Assembly (NCBI RefSeq): GCF_030817055.1
Contig: NZ_JAUSYV010000001.1
Span: 4,922,001 to 4,986,000 of the forward strand
DNA: 64,000 nucleotides
Source: Bacillus sp. V2I10
GTDB lineage: Bacteria; Bacillota; Bacilli; Bacillales; Bacillaceae
Reading direction: 5' to 3'
Below are positions 16,874 through 25,238 of the stretch, one piece after another. The notes under the pieces are model-generated. The model did no database searches. It worked only from the letters and a program-made list of their open reading frames with translations, and was not told the DNA's origin. The translations under genes and the position numbers were made by a program. The first letter of the stretch is position 1; every line of letters begins with the position of its first letter.

Positions 16874-16898
16874 GCACCTGCTTATACTTCGCAGGTGC
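16874..16898 (-). terminator. Terminator of yhcV
   Basis: Stem GCACCTGC/GCAGGTGC, followed on the minus strand by TTTCTTTTCTTTTTC. Confidence 0.8.
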
Positions 16899-16906
16899 CT
16901 CCCTTA

Positions 16907-17326
16907 TTAGTGCTGCTCTGAAATATTGGTCAGTGCATGTCCTGCTGCTTCATTAGACATTTGATCAGTTGCAAGGTCACCCAGTGCAACATAGCCTACA
17001 AGCTGATTGTTTTCAACGATCGGCAAGCGGCGAATCTGATTTGACGCCATCAGCTGCGCGGCTTCTTCGCTGCTCATGTCAGGTGTTCCTGTCACAAGGT
17101 TTGAAGACATTACATCTGCCACTTTCGTATCATTAGGCCTGCCTTGTGCTGTTGTACGGAGCGTGATGTCCCGGTCTGTGATGACGCCTTTTATCTGTCC
17201 CCCATCCACAACAGGAATGGAACCAACATTTTTGCTGCTCATAAGTTCTGCAGCCTCCTGAATGCTTTGTGAGGAAGAAATCGTGACAAGATCTTTTGAC
17301 ATACTTTCTCTGATAGATGAATTCAA
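16907..17326 (-). CDS. yhcV: Tandem CBS-domain protein
   Basis: A 139-residue cytoplasmic protein made of two CBS motifs, related to B. subtilis YhcV (140 residues). CBS1 spans about 5-60 (VGSIPVVDGGQIKGVITDRD) and CBS2 about 70-128 (IRRLPIVENNQLVGYVALGD). Such pairs bind adenosine nucleotides and act as energy sensors, but the partner is unknown. A TTG start at 17326 is chosen: AAAGGAG lies 10 nt before it, the resulting N-terminus (NSSIRESMSKD) parallels the YhcV start, and the ATG at the internal MSKDL lacks a site. Confidence 0.88.
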   Translation of the reverse strand: MNSSIRESMSKDLVTISSSQSIQEAAELMSSKNVGSIPVVDGGQIKGVITDRDITLRTTAQGRPNDTKVADVMSSNLVTGTPDMSSEEAAQLMASNQIRRLPIVENNQLVGYVALGDLATDQMSNEAAGHALTNISEQH

Positions 17327-17778
17327 CTTTAAACAGCTCCTTTCAGCTAATAGTATGTGCATAAATCCTGTCTTTTCTTTTAGAAAATGTGACCTTTACT
17401 CTCAATTAAATCCATTAACTTTGCTGAATTTGAAATTTGTATTCAGAGGTGTTTTAGGATGAACGGTTTTGAAAGAAGAAAGCAAGATGGAGCATATTCA
17501 AAAAGCGGCGTTTTAGGATCTTTTATTTGAAACGATCATGTTTTACTTTAAATGTTTGCTTCAGAAGTGTAAAACACCCGCAATTTAAGACCGAAACAAA
17601 ATGACAAATGAATTTCTGCAATTATTTTTTTATGGTCTAACAAGAAAAGAATCATGAGCGAAGCTGCAAATCATGGGCTTCTTTTTTTAATTTCGGGCCG
17701 TCTGAAAGTTTGGTTTTACAAGACTCTGATCGAGGACTATAATATGTAGTGTAAACTCATGAATGGAGAGGCGATAAT
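17327..17778. other. Long intergenic region without a gene
   Basis: About 450 nt between yhcV and the bdbC-like gene. I see no coding sequence. The string GTTTTAGGAT occurs twice (17451 and 17510), and a weak hairpin before TTCTTTTTTT lies near 17670-17685. It must hold the promoters of the two divergent transcripts, but none could be assigned with confidence. Confidence 0.5.
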
Positions 17779-18216
17779 GTGTCAGAGAAACTTAAAAAAT
17801 ACATAGAAAATCAATTATTTATTGCATGGGCGGCTTCATTCATCTCGATGCTTGGGAGCTTATACTTTTCAGAAATTATGGAATTCATCCCTTGTAATCT
17901 TTGCTGGTATCAGCGGATCTTAATGTATCCACTTGTCGTCATTCTTGGCATTGCGATCTATAAGAAGGATTACCAAATTGCGTTTTATTCCATGATTTTA
18001 TCAGCGATTGGCGGTTCGATTTCCATTTATCATTATGCGGTTCAAAAAATTGACTTTGTAGGCGAAAATTCAGCATCATGCGGCATTGTTCCCTGCACTG
18101 GAGAATACATCAACTGGCTTGGATTTATTACGATACCATTTCTGGCACTAATCGGATTTACCGTTGTATTTGTGACAAGCTTAAATATTTACAGAAAAAT
18201 GAAGGTAGGTCGTTAA
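17779..18216 (+). CDS. bdbC: DsbB/BdbC-type disulfide formation protein
   Basis: A 145-residue four-helix membrane thiol oxidase of the DsbB/BdbC family. It re-oxidises an extracellular thiol-disulfide partner and passes electrons to menaquinone. Both redox pairs are seen: C39-N-L-C42 after the first helix (FIPCNLCWYQR) and C101-x4-C106 in the second outer loop. The start is GTG at 17779 with GGAGAGG 7 nt before it. The next gene starts 1 nt after its stop and encodes a membrane-anchored thioredoxin-like protein, a likely partner. The pair interrupts the yhcU-yhcV order known in B. subtilis, so it was inserted here or lost there. The symbol is by family only. Confidence 0.88.
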   Translation: MSEKLKKYIENQLFIAWAASFISMLGSLYFSEIMEFIPCNLCWYQRILMYPLVVILGIAIYKKDYQIAFYSMILSAIGGSISIYHYAVQKIDFVGENSASCGIVPCTGEYINWLGFITIPFLALIGFTVVFVTSLNIYRKMKVGR

Positions 18217-18217
18217 T

Positions 18218-18682
18218 ATGAAGAAGCTCTTAATATTTGCAGGTATTTTTATCGTGTTATTCGGCGGTTTGGCATTTGTAACAAATTATCAGCAAACAGA
18301 AAAATCAGAAGGCAATCCATATGGCAAGGACAAACTGAATCCTGCTACTGTTGACCAGCTAGAAGACCCAAATTATCAGAACATCATCCTTCCTGAAGAA
18401 GTAGATGAAAAGATGGATAAAAAAGAGGACTTTGTTGTTTATTACTTCAGTCCAACTTGTGAACACTGCAAAAGAACGACTCCTGAATTAATGCCTGCTG
18501 CAGAAGAAGCAGGGGTAGAAATCGGCCAATTCAACCTGCTTGAGTTTGAAGACGGCTGGCAGCAGTACGGAATCGAAGCTACTCCAACACTTGTCCGCTA
18601 TCAGAACGGAAAAGAAGTAGATCGTGTAGAAGGCTATAATGATGGGGCTTATTTTAAGAATTTATTGAGTAATTGGAAATAA
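18218..18682 (+). CDS. Membrane-anchored thioredoxin-like protein
   Basis: A 154-residue protein with an N-terminal membrane anchor or signal (LLIFAGIFIVLFGGLAFV) and an extracellular thioredoxin fold. The active site is C81-E-H-C84 in YYFSPTCEHCKRTTPEL, followed by a cis-proline loop EATPTLVRY. It starts 1 nt after the bdbC-like gene and should be oxidised by it, introducing disulfides into exported proteins. By order it plays the BdbA/BdbD role, but it is closer to plain thioredoxin-like proteins than to DsbA. A short repeat copy and a terminator follow. Confidence 0.87.
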   Translation: MKKLLIFAGIFIVLFGGLAFVTNYQQTEKSEGNPYGKDKLNPATVDQLEDPNYQNIILPEEVDEKMDKKEDFVVYYFSPTCEHCKRTTPELMPAAEEAGVEIGQFNLLEFEDGWQQYGIEATPTLVRYQNGKEVDRVEGYNDGAYFKNLLSNWK

Positions 18683-18750
18683 GAAAAGCGGAATCACCCA
18701 TTTAGCCCCGGCAGACAGATAAGGCTCTGACAGAAAAGTCCGGGTTCTAA
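18683..18750 (+). repeat. Dispersed hairpin element, 5' half
   Basis: Begins AAGAAAAGCGGAATCACCCA, continues TTTAGCCCCGGCAGACAG and reaches AAAAGTCCGGG, then breaks off before the 3' arm. Same family as the copies at 33349 and 40048. Confidence 0.6.
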
Positions 18751-18761
18751 ATACAAAAAAG

Positions 18762-18785
18762 AAGGGTACACGACTGTGTACCCTT
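18762..18785. terminator. Terminator between thioredoxin-like gene and yhcU
   Basis: Stem GGGTACAC/GTGTACCC flanked by an A-run and TTTTTTT; it serves both converging genes. Confidence 0.85.
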
Positions 18786-18788
18786 TTT

Positions 18789-19196
18789 TTATACAATCCA
18801 CTTATTTGCCGGTTTACCATATTTGCTTACTTGTTCAGCCTTCTCTTTTGAAGAAAGAAAGTGATCAAATGTAAGGGGGAATTGATAGCCGTACTTCTTT
18901 AAGATATTGATATTGCGGTCGTATAGATCCCTGTTTTCTTCTTCAGATTGCTGATCCAAATGATTAAGCAATGCTGTAAGGGCTTGAAGACTGGACATGA
19001 TTTGAAAAGCTTCTTTTAACGTGCCATTATACTGCATGTCTTCTGTTTGGGGCTTTAAAACGGCAAGTTCATCCAGCTGATCAATCGTTTCATCTGAAAA
19101 ATACTGCGGGAATATTTCTTCATACATAGTTTCAATCAGTTCTTCAATGTACTGCTCCTGCTCTTCGGTTGATGCAAAAACAATTCTCAAATTCAT
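18789..19196 (-). CDS. yhcU: YhcU-like conserved protein
   Basis: A 135-residue acidic soluble protein, mostly helical by composition (TEEQEQYIEELIETMYEEIF), with no known function. It is placed between yhcT and the yhcV region exactly where B. subtilis has yhcU, and it has similar length. No catalytic motif is recognisable. The ATG at 19196 sits only 1 nt after GAGGTGA, so the in-frame TTG two codons later, at a better distance, may be the real start. Confidence 0.72.
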   Translation of the reverse strand: MNLRIVFASTEEQEQYIEELIETMYEEIFPQYFSDETIDQLDELAVLKPQTEDMQYNGTLKEAFQIMSSLQALTALLNHLDQQSEEENRDLYDRNINILKKYGYQFPLTFDHFLSSKEKAEQVSKYGKPANKWIV

Positions 19197-19207
19197 TCAC
19201 CTCTTTG

Positions 19208-19296
19208 CTGCGATCGGGCATTTATCTTACTGCTAGAATAACATAGCTCTAATGCCCGAAGGAGAGGTAAGTGTTTCCGTTTCTAGCTTGGACATC
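19208..19296 (+). repeat. Degenerate copy of the dispersed hairpin element
   Basis: GATCGGGCAT and ATGCCCGAAGG can pair, and the end reads GTTTCCGTTTCTAGCTTGGA, resembling the 3' arm (GGCGGTACAGCTGGACA) of better copies. Low confidence because of divergence. Confidence 0.35.
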
Positions 19297-19348
19297 CAAT
19301 TAGCATCTTTAGTATACTTGAAAGACTACTGATAGATAGGGGATTGCA

Positions 19349-20257
19349 ATGAAAATTAAAGGAGAATGGATGGAATTTCCGGTTAAGAAAGAATGGGCAG
19401 GGATTTCCCTCCAGCAATTTCTGAAAGAAAAACTGAATGCGCCAAAGACGCTCATTCATAAATGGCGGATGGAACATGAACTAAAAATAAATGACTCCCT
19501 GCCAAATTGGACGGCACCATTAAATGAAAAAGACTCCATTATGATTCGTTTATTTCAAGATGAAGATCTTGATATCATCCCAGAATACATGGAGCTTGAT
19601 TTATTATTTGAGGACGAGCATTTTTTAATCGTCAATAAACCTGCCGGAATGGATACACATCCAAATGAACCGGGTCAAACCGGCACACTCGCTAATGGAG
19701 TCGCCTTTCATTTACAGATGCAGGGGATGACTAGAAAAATAAGACATATTCACAGACTTGATCACGATACCTCAGGTGCAATCGTTTTTGCCAAACATGC
19801 CTTATCACATGCTATCCTGGACCGCCTCCTTGAGGAACGGCTAATCAAAAGAACTTATACAGCCATCGTACAAGGGAAATTGAAGCAGAAAAAAGGAAAG
19901 ATTGATCAGCCGATCGGAAAGGATCGTCATCATTCGACCCGTCGAAGAGTATCTCCCAGCGGACAGTCTGCACTAACTCATTTTAAAACGGAAGATTACA
20001 ATACTCGTTTTGATGTATCACTTGTTAAACTGCAGCTGGAAACCGGTCGAACACATCAGATTCGTGTCCATCTGAGCCACATTGGCTATCCCATTTCAGG
20101 GGATGACTTATATGGCGGGAACAAAAACTTGATAAACCGCCAAGCTCTGCATGCGTCAGAAATCACGGTTATGCATCCTTTTACAGCTGAAAAAGTGTCC
20201 GTGAGCGCGGATTTCCCAGATGATATGAAAAAATTAATGATGAAGCTGCAATTTTAA
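19349..20257 (+). CDS. yhcT: RluA-family pseudouridine synthase
   Basis: A 302-residue RNA-modifying enzyme that isomerises uridine to pseudouridine, same length as B. subtilis YhcT. The catalytic aspartate is D138 in IHRLDHDTSGAIVFAK. Other family motifs are LIVNKPAGMDTHP (about 93-105) and LETGRTHQIRVHLSHIGYPI (about 227-246). The N-terminal 75 residues may form a small RNA-binding extension. The target uridine (rRNA or tRNA) cannot be assigned. An AGGGG site precedes the ATG. Confidence 0.92.
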   Translation: MKIKGEWMEFPVKKEWAGISLQQFLKEKLNAPKTLIHKWRMEHELKINDSLPNWTAPLNEKDSIMIRLFQDEDLDIIPEYMELDLLFEDEHFLIVNKPAGMDTHPNEPGQTGTLANGVAFHLQMQGMTRKIRHIHRLDHDTSGAIVFAKHALSHAILDRLLEERLIKRTYTAIVQGKLKQKKGKIDQPIGKDRHHSTRRRVSPSGQSALTHFKTEDYNTRFDVSLVKLQLETGRTHQIRVHLSHIGYPISGDDLYGGNKNLINRQALHASEITVMHPFTAEKVSVSADFPDDMKKLMMKLQF

Positions 20258-20282
20258 GAGATCATATTTTGAGGTTTGTGAA

Positions 20283-20375
20283 AATGCTTTCCAAATCACT
20301 GGATTTACTTGCAGGAAAAAGACATTTACTTGCTTAAACTTCTGATTTACTTGCCAAAAAGAGCCTTTTACTTTC
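20283..20375 (+). repeat. 21-bp word array (word TTTACTTGC)
   Basis: The word TTTACTTGC starts at 20304, 20325 and 20346, and a degenerate copy (TTTACTTTC) at 20367. A weaker one is near 20283. The spacing is exactly 21 bp each time, while the 12 bp between words differ completely. It lies between two converging genes (yhcT and the GNAT gene). Confidence 0.8.
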
Positions 20376-20404
20376 TTTTTTCCAGCTTCCTCCTAAAACA
20401 AGAA

Positions 20405-20429
20405 AATGCCCCAGAATTTCTGGGGCATT
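20405..20429. terminator. Bidirectional terminator between yhcT and GNAT gene
   Basis: Stem AATGCCCCAGAA/TTCTGGGGCATT followed by CTTTTAT on the plus strand and TTTTC on the minus strand. Confidence 0.85.
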
Positions 20430-20432
20430 CTT

Positions 20433-20858
20433 TTATAATCTCTTATTAAATACATGACTGACGCGGTCAAAGCTCATCTTCTCTTCATAAAAACGATGGG
20501 CATCAATCCGCTGATTGCCTGAGCTTAATGTAATCATGCCGCAGCCGGATTCCTTAGCAAGTTCTTCAACGTAGTTTAACAGCTTTTCCCCAAACCCGCG
20601 TGATCGAGATGCTCCATCTGTGACTAAATCATATACATAAATGTGCTTATCGTTATAGAAATTTGTAAGCTCGATAATACCTGCTAATGCCTTAACCTGT
20701 TCATCTTCATATAGGGCTATTAAACGGTATCCCTGCTTCCTCATCGGCTCGAGCAAATTAAAAAACTCTTCCTCGCTGAGCTGTGTGCGCAATTGAGCCA
20801 TAACTGGATAAGCTTTCTTAAAGTTTTCTTCTTCTTCAATCTCCCGAATAGCAATCAT
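20433..20858 (-). CDS. GNAT-family N-acetyltransferase
   Basis: A 141-residue GNAT acetyltransferase using acetyl-CoA. The core fold is seen in IALYEDEQVKALAGIIEL, DLVTDGASRSRGFGEKLLNYVEELA (acetyl-CoA loop RSRGFG) and the C-terminal ITLSSGNQRIDAHRFYEEK. The acceptor is unknown. GGGAGGAG lies a normal distance before the ATG. It starts 20 nt after the sortase gene and is probably co-transcribed with it; it is not part of the B. subtilis yhcS-yhcT order. Confidence 0.88.
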   Translation of the reverse strand: MIAIREIEEEENFKKAYPVMAQLRTQLSEEEFFNLLEPMRKQGYRLIALYEDEQVKALAGIIELTNFYNDKHIYVYDLVTDGASRSRGFGEKLLNYVEELAKESGCGMITLSSGNQRIDAHRFYEEKMSFDRVSHVFNKRL

Positions 20859-20878
20859 GAAAAAATCTCCTCCCGCTG

Positions 20879-21466
20879 CTAATTTACTTTTTCCGCATAA
20901 ATAATGTAGCGCTCGGGCGCATTACCGACAAAACTGAAAGGGTAGCACGTTGTTAAAATGAGCTCTTCTTTTTCATTTTGAAGCGTGATAATGCTCGAGT
21001 CATCTGCATCGACAATTTTAGTGGACTTTATTTTGTATTCAACTTCGCCATATGGCAGTATAATTTTTAATGAATCGCCAATTATCAGATCTCCCGCTTT
21101 ACGGAACACTGTATCTCTGTGCCCTGACAACACGATCTGGCCGTTTTCATTCGGATAGTAGCTCCCCTTGTAATGCCCTACTCCTTTTTCAAGATCATCC
21201 GGATCTGTTCCTTCTACAATCGGCAGCTCTGCATTTAAGCGGTCAATTTTAAGAATACCGACAGCATCCCCAATCTCCGGTTCATACCTTTTCTCTTGTG
21301 ATGGAGAAGGCATTTTCTTTTCCTCTGATGACCTGATCGCAGCTTGTGCGTCTGCCAATGACTGATTTGTTTTTACATTTGTCTCAACAATCTGCCATAC
21401 ACCATATCCCGTAAAAAGAAGGCCTCCGATAATTAATAAGAGTGAAAAGGTTTTGAATATATTCAT
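20879..21466 (-). CDS. yhcS: Class D sortase
   Basis: A 195-residue membrane-anchored transpeptidase, homologous to B. subtilis YhcS (SrtD). It cleaves an LPxTx-type sorting signal and joins the protein to the peptidoglycan cross-bridge. An N-terminal membrane helix is at about 6-27. Catalytic residues are H116 in LSGHRDT, C174 in LTTCYPF and R186 in APERYI. In B. subtilis the substrate nuclease gene yhcR is adjacent; here an aldo/keto reductase occupies the place, so substrates must be elsewhere. The ATG at 21466 is the start best aligned with family length; an in-frame ATG at 21496 is possible. Confidence 0.9.
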   Translation of the reverse strand: MNIFKTFSLLLIIGGLLFTGYGVWQIVETNVKTNQSLADAQAAIRSSEEKKMPSPSQEKRYEPEIGDAVGILKIDRLNAELPIVEGTDPDDLEKGVGHYKGSYYPNENGQIVLSGHRDTVFRKAGDLIIGDSLKIILPYGEVEYKIKSTKIVDADDSSIITLQNEKEELILTTCYPFSFVGNAPERYIIYAEKVN

Positions 21467-21626
21467 GGAATCGGCACTTCCCCTTTGTCCGCGCATTTAA
21501 TCAATCTGATTATATCAAATATGACTAAATTACACATCAGAATTTTCCAAAAATAAATGGACAGGATATTAAGAGTCAGGGGCTTGATTTGGATGCTGAT
21601 AATTTTTTACTAATAAACGAGAAAAA

Positions 21627-21653
21627 ACAGGCTATCCGCATTGGACAGCCTGT
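21627..21653 (-). terminator. Terminator of yvgN
   Basis: Stem ACAGGCT/AGCCTGT with an inner TCC/GGA pairing, followed on the minus strand by TTTTTTCTC. Confidence 0.8.
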
Positions 21654-21665
21654 CTCACTTATTAA

Positions 21666-22496
21666 TTAAAAATCAAAATTATCCGGATCAGGACCTACAC
21701 GCTCATCGCGGTTTAATCCATCGATGCGTTCCATCTCTTCTTGTGATAATTCAAAGTCAAATACCGATGCATTGTCATGGATGCGATGTTCTTTTACAGA
21801 CTTTGGAATCGTTACAACTTCGTTCTGGAGATCCCAGCGCAAGATGACTTGAGCTACAGATTTACCGTGCTTTTCAGCAATTTCAGTTAACGTTTCATCA
21901 TCAAGAAGTTTTCCCTGCATAAGCGGTGACCAGGCTTCAAGCTGAATGCTGTGCTGCCTGCAGAATGCCTGAAGTTCTTTTTGAGTAAGCCGTGGGTGGT
22001 ATTCTACCTGATTAACCATCGGCACAATCTCAGCATCCTTGATCACATCCTCAAGATGGTGAATTTGAAAGTTGCTCACACCGATTGCTTTTACTTTTCC
22101 TTCTTTATAAAGCGTCTCAAGCGCTCTCCATGTATCTTTATACTTTCCTTCAACAGGCCAGTGAACAAGATATAAATCTAAGTATTCCAAACCTAGCTTT
22201 TTCATGCTTTCATCAAATGCTTTTAATGTGGATTCATATCCTTGATCAGCATTCCACACTTTTGTTGTGATGAATAACTCTTCGCGGGGAACTCGGCTTT
22301 CTTTAATCCCTTGGCCTACACCTTCTTCATTTCCATAGACAGCAGCAGTATCAATGCTTTTGTAGCCTGCTTCAATTGCCCATTTCACTGAATTGACAAC
22401 TTCAGATCCTTCTTCTACCTTGAATACCCCAAGCCCGAACCAAGGCATTTTCACGCCATTATGTAATAAAGTTGTATCCTGCAGATTCTTCGCCAT
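21666..22496 (-). CDS. yvgN: Aldo/keto reductase (glyoxal reductase type)
   Basis: A 276-residue NADPH-dependent TIM-barrel reductase, the same length as and very similar to B. subtilis YvgN, which reduces methylglyoxal and other short carbonyls. Seen are the catalytic tetrad parts IDTAAVYGNEEGVG (Asp and Tyr), the lysine in ITTKVWNAD and the histidine in LVHWPVEGKY. The NADPH phosphate-binding tail is IPKSVKEHRI. Single-gene transcript with its own terminator. Confidence 0.9.
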   Translation of the reverse strand: MAKNLQDTTLLHNGVKMPWFGLGVFKVEEGSEVVNSVKWAIEAGYKSIDTAAVYGNEEGVGQGIKESRVPREELFITTKVWNADQGYESTLKAFDESMKKLGLEYLDLYLVHWPVEGKYKDTWRALETLYKEGKVKAIGVSNFQIHHLEDVIKDAEIVPMVNQVEYHPRLTQKELQAFCRQHSIQLEAWSPLMQGKLLDDETLTEIAEKHGKSVAQVILRWDLQNEVVTIPKSVKEHRIHDNASVFDFELSQEEMERIDGLNRDERVGPDPDNFDF

Positions 22497-22639
22497 GATA
22501 TCTTTCCCCTCTCAGCTTTTATCTTCATTATCTGATAAAACTTCTGCAAAAACCAAAAAATATGCCTCATTTTTTCTATTTCTATCTCCTTTTTGCTAAA
22601 ATGAAAGAAGATTGTTATGCGAAAGGGTGCGGTTTGTGA

Positions 22640-23476
22640 ATGGAAACGAAAGAACAGCTCCTCATTCAATTAAAAGAAATTGAAAAATGGGAAGATGATC
22701 AAAAAGGGTTATTTTTCTGGGAGAAAATCGGCCGGATTCCCTTTAAATTATTAGATAAGCTGACACCTGCTTTTGTTCAAAAGAAAATTGGTGTTATGCT
22801 TGATGAACTGGGAAGCTTCATTCAAAGCGGCGGCAAGTATTTAACACAAAAAAACGGCATTCTGAAAAAAGTCCAGCTGCTTGTTCCGGATGAGACGGTT
22901 AGTACTATAAATGATATGAAAAAAGTGCCTTTAAAGGTCATGAACCTCGTAAGCGGGGATCTGAGGACAAACCGGGGAAATGTTGCCACAGTTCAGGGTG
23001 CGACAACCGGATTTGGAGGAATTTTCACACTCGCCGTAGACATTCCTGTCCTGCTCGGACTTTCTTTAAAAACGCTACAGGAAATTGCGATTGCTTATGG
23101 CTATGATCCTGAAGACAAGGAAGAGCGGATTTTCATCGTAAAGTGCCTGCAATTTGCATCAGCGGATATTGTCGGCAAACAAGCGATCCTAAACGAACTA
23201 TCGGGTTATTATAACCGCAGCATGGAGCCTGCGGAAATGATGTCTAAACTTCAGGGATGGCGTGAGGTTGTTTATACATACCGTGACCATTTTGGACTGA
23301 AAAAATTGCTGCAGATGGTGCCTGTTGCCGGCATGCTGTTCGGAGCATATACAAATCGTTCGATGGTTAAGGATATTGCTGAAACAGGGATTATGTTATA
23401 TCAGAAAAGAAGAATTCTTGAAAGGCTGGAGTCTGATCCAGCGATGATAATAGAAGAAAAAGGATCTCAGCGCTGA
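22640..23476 (+). CDS. EcsC-family protein
   Basis: A 278-residue protein of the EcsC family, named after the third gene of the B. subtilis ecsABC ABC transporter locus; its biochemical role is unknown. The central part RGNVATVQGATTGFGGIFTLAVDIPVLLGLSL carries the family's glycine-rich hydrophobic segment. A second hydrophobic stretch is at QMVPVAGMLFGAYTNRSM. No ecsAB genes are near, so it is a stand-alone paralogue. An AAAGGG site precedes the ATG. Charged N- and C-terminal helices suggest a membrane-associated cytoplasmic protein. Confidence 0.82.
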   Translation: METKEQLLIQLKEIEKWEDDQKGLFFWEKIGRIPFKLLDKLTPAFVQKKIGVMLDELGSFIQSGGKYLTQKNGILKKVQLLVPDETVSTINDMKKVPLKVMNLVSGDLRTNRGNVATVQGATTGFGGIFTLAVDIPVLLGLSLKTLQEIAIAYGYDPEDKEERIFIVKCLQFASADIVGKQAILNELSGYYNRSMEPAEMMSKLQGWREVVYTYRDHFGLKKLLQMVPVAGMLFGAYTNRSMVKDIAETGIMLYQKRRILERLESDPAMIIEEKGSQR

Positions 23477-23674
23477 CCAACGTGTTCTTTTGAAAGGTGC
23501 AAAAAGTTTCGTACAGGCTTCAACTGGTTCAAATGTAAGGTGACTCTTGATTCTAACTGGAAGCTCGAAAAGTAAGCCGAACGAAACCGCTAAGCTAATT
23601 AAAAAACTAAATTATTTTTCTGATGTATAAAATTGTTGAAAGCCATCACTTGCTAGTCTTCTATGAAAGAAAAC

Positions 23675-23760
23675 AGAAAAACCCAAGTATAGTTAGTCAG
23701 AATAAACACAAACTTTATAGTTTATGCCACATCGAACTAAAAAATATACCTGGGTTTTCT
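23675..23760. repeat. Long inverted repeat (about 16-bp arms, about 53-nt loop)
   Basis: GAAAAACCCAAGTAT at 23676-23690 can pair with ATATACCTGGGTTTTCT at 23744-23760. The loop is about 53 nt and AT-rich. It could be a miniature inverted-repeat element, the footprint of an insertion sequence or an old terminator. It lies beside a GlpP-like gene fragment. Confidence 0.5.
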
Positions 23761-23787
23761 CCTATACTCCACCCTTCGTAAATATTA

Positions 23788-24009
23788 CTAAGCTTCACGG
23801 TCATTGGCTATCCCTTTTATAAGATCAACATGCAAAAAAATAGATTTGTTGTTTTTTCTGCTTTCTTCAACACAATGTTCAACTGTAAAAATATCACCGG
23901 ACATTAAAAATATCGTTTCTACTGCCTTCTGTATGGAGGACATGGTTGAATACGGCGCAGTAATTTCTTGAAAACGCTGTACTTGTGTGTCACAATCAAT
24001 AAGAAATAC
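23788..24009 (-). pseudogene. GlpP-family antiterminator, N-terminal fragment
   Basis: Minus-strand frame with about 70 codons reading VFLIDCDTQ, then QEITAPYSTMSSIQKAVETI, FLMSGDIFTVEHCVEESRKN and KSIFLHVDLIKGIANDREA before a stop. The pattern DI-x-x-hydrophobic...HVDLI-x-G matches the N-terminal third of glycerol 3-phosphate responsive antiterminators (compare IHVDLIQGLKHDEYA of the intact GlpP in this window). No ribosome site is visible, stops precede it, and the remaining two thirds are missing. Confidence 0.6.
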
Positions 24010-24118
24010 TTAACCGAATTTTCAATTTATTGTATAACAAATACCTTTGCCACCATCGTGGAAGTAAAGTTCAAACGCATTATATGAAATTACACAATTA
24101 CATTAAGGAGGATATATC

Positions 24119-25036
24119 ATGAGGACTATGAAACTTGGAAAAAGTACTTTAGAGGTGCCGGTTGTTTCAGTCGGCTGTATGCGCATTAATTCTCTGGAAA
24201 AGGCAGAGGCTGAGCACTTTGTCCAATCAGCACTTGAATTAGGTGCAAATTTCTTCGACCATGCTGATATTTATGGGGGTGGAACATGCGAGGAAATATT
24301 TGCTGAAGCCATCCATATGAACGATGATATTCGTGAAAAGATTTTTTTGCAATCTAAGTGCGGTATTCGAGAAGGAATGTTCGACTTTTCAAAAGAACAT
24401 ATTTTAGAATCAGTTGACGGAAGCTTAAAGAGATTGAATACAGATTACTTAGATATTCTGCTGCTGCACCGTCCGGATACATTGGCAGAACCCGAAGAAG
24501 TGGCAGAGGCTTTCGATATTCTTAAAAGTTCAGGAAAAGTTCGTCACTTTGGTGTTTCAAATCAGAATCCAATGCAGATCGAATTACTTAAGAAGTCGGT
24601 GAAGCAAACAATCGTTGCTAATCAACTTCAATTAAGTATTACCAATGCAAATATGATCTCTAATGGATTTAATGTGAACATGGAAAATGATTCTGCTGTG
24701 AACAGAGATGGCAGCATACTTGATTATTGCAGACTGAACGATATTACCATTCAGCCATGGTCCCCTTTCCAATACGGGTTCTTTGAGGGAGTATTCCTAG
24801 GTAACGACAAGTTTCCTGAATTGAATCAAAAGATTGATGAAGTCGCGAACAAATATGAAGTAAGCAGCTCAACCATCGCTATCGCGTGGTTATTGCGACA
24901 TCCGGCAAACATGCAGCCGGTTATCGGCACGATGAATGAAGGCCGTTTAAAGGATTGCTGTAAGGCAAGTGATGTCCGTCTTACTCGCGAGGAGTGGTAT
25001 GGCATCTATCGTGCTGCAGGTAATGTACTGCCTTAA
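24119..25036 (+). CDS. ycsN: Aldo/keto reductase (YcsN-like)
   Basis: A 305-residue NADPH-dependent aldo/keto reductase, closest in memory to B. subtilis YcsN and E. coli YdhF. The barrel start KLGKSTLEVPVVSVGCMRI is followed by the catalytic Asp/Tyr motif NFFDHADIYGGG, the lysine in FLQSKCGI and the histidine in LLLHRPD. The cofactor end is VIGTMNEGRL. The physiological substrate is unknown. A near-perfect AAGGAGG site lies 7 nt before the ATG. Monocistronic; the upstream 640 nt hold only remnants. Confidence 0.88.
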   Translation: MRTMKLGKSTLEVPVVSVGCMRINSLEKAEAEHFVQSALELGANFFDHADIYGGGTCEEIFAEAIHMNDDIREKIFLQSKCGIREGMFDFSKEHILESVDGSLKRLNTDYLDILLLHRPDTLAEPEEVAEAFDILKSSGKVRHFGVSNQNPMQIELLKKSVKQTIVANQLQLSITNANMISNGFNVNMENDSAVNRDGSILDYCRLNDITIQPWSPFQYGFFEGVFLGNDKFPELNQKIDEVANKYEVSSSTIAIAWLLRHPANMQPVIGTMNEGRLKDCCKASDVRLTREEWYGIYRAAGNVLP

Positions 25037-25214
25037 TCAGCATTTTAAACTCTCTCCTTTTCTTATGAAATTATTTATTTTCCTTTCAACACATGACTTT
25101 TTCCTTTGATGCTTGTTTCACTATCTCCTTATTCCACAATCCTTTTAATGGAATAACTTATATTGCCATAGAAGCATACATGTCCAATAATCTGCCTAAA
25201 TATATAACGAATGA

Positions 25215-25238
25215 GCCCGCCATTTTAAAATGGCGGGC
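25215..25238. terminator. Perfect palindrome, possible terminator
   Basis: A 24-bp perfect palindrome GCCCGCCATTTT/AAAATGGCGGGC between the YcsN-like gene and the DoxX gene. There is no clean T-run after it, so the terminator role is likely but not certain. Confidence 0.55.
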
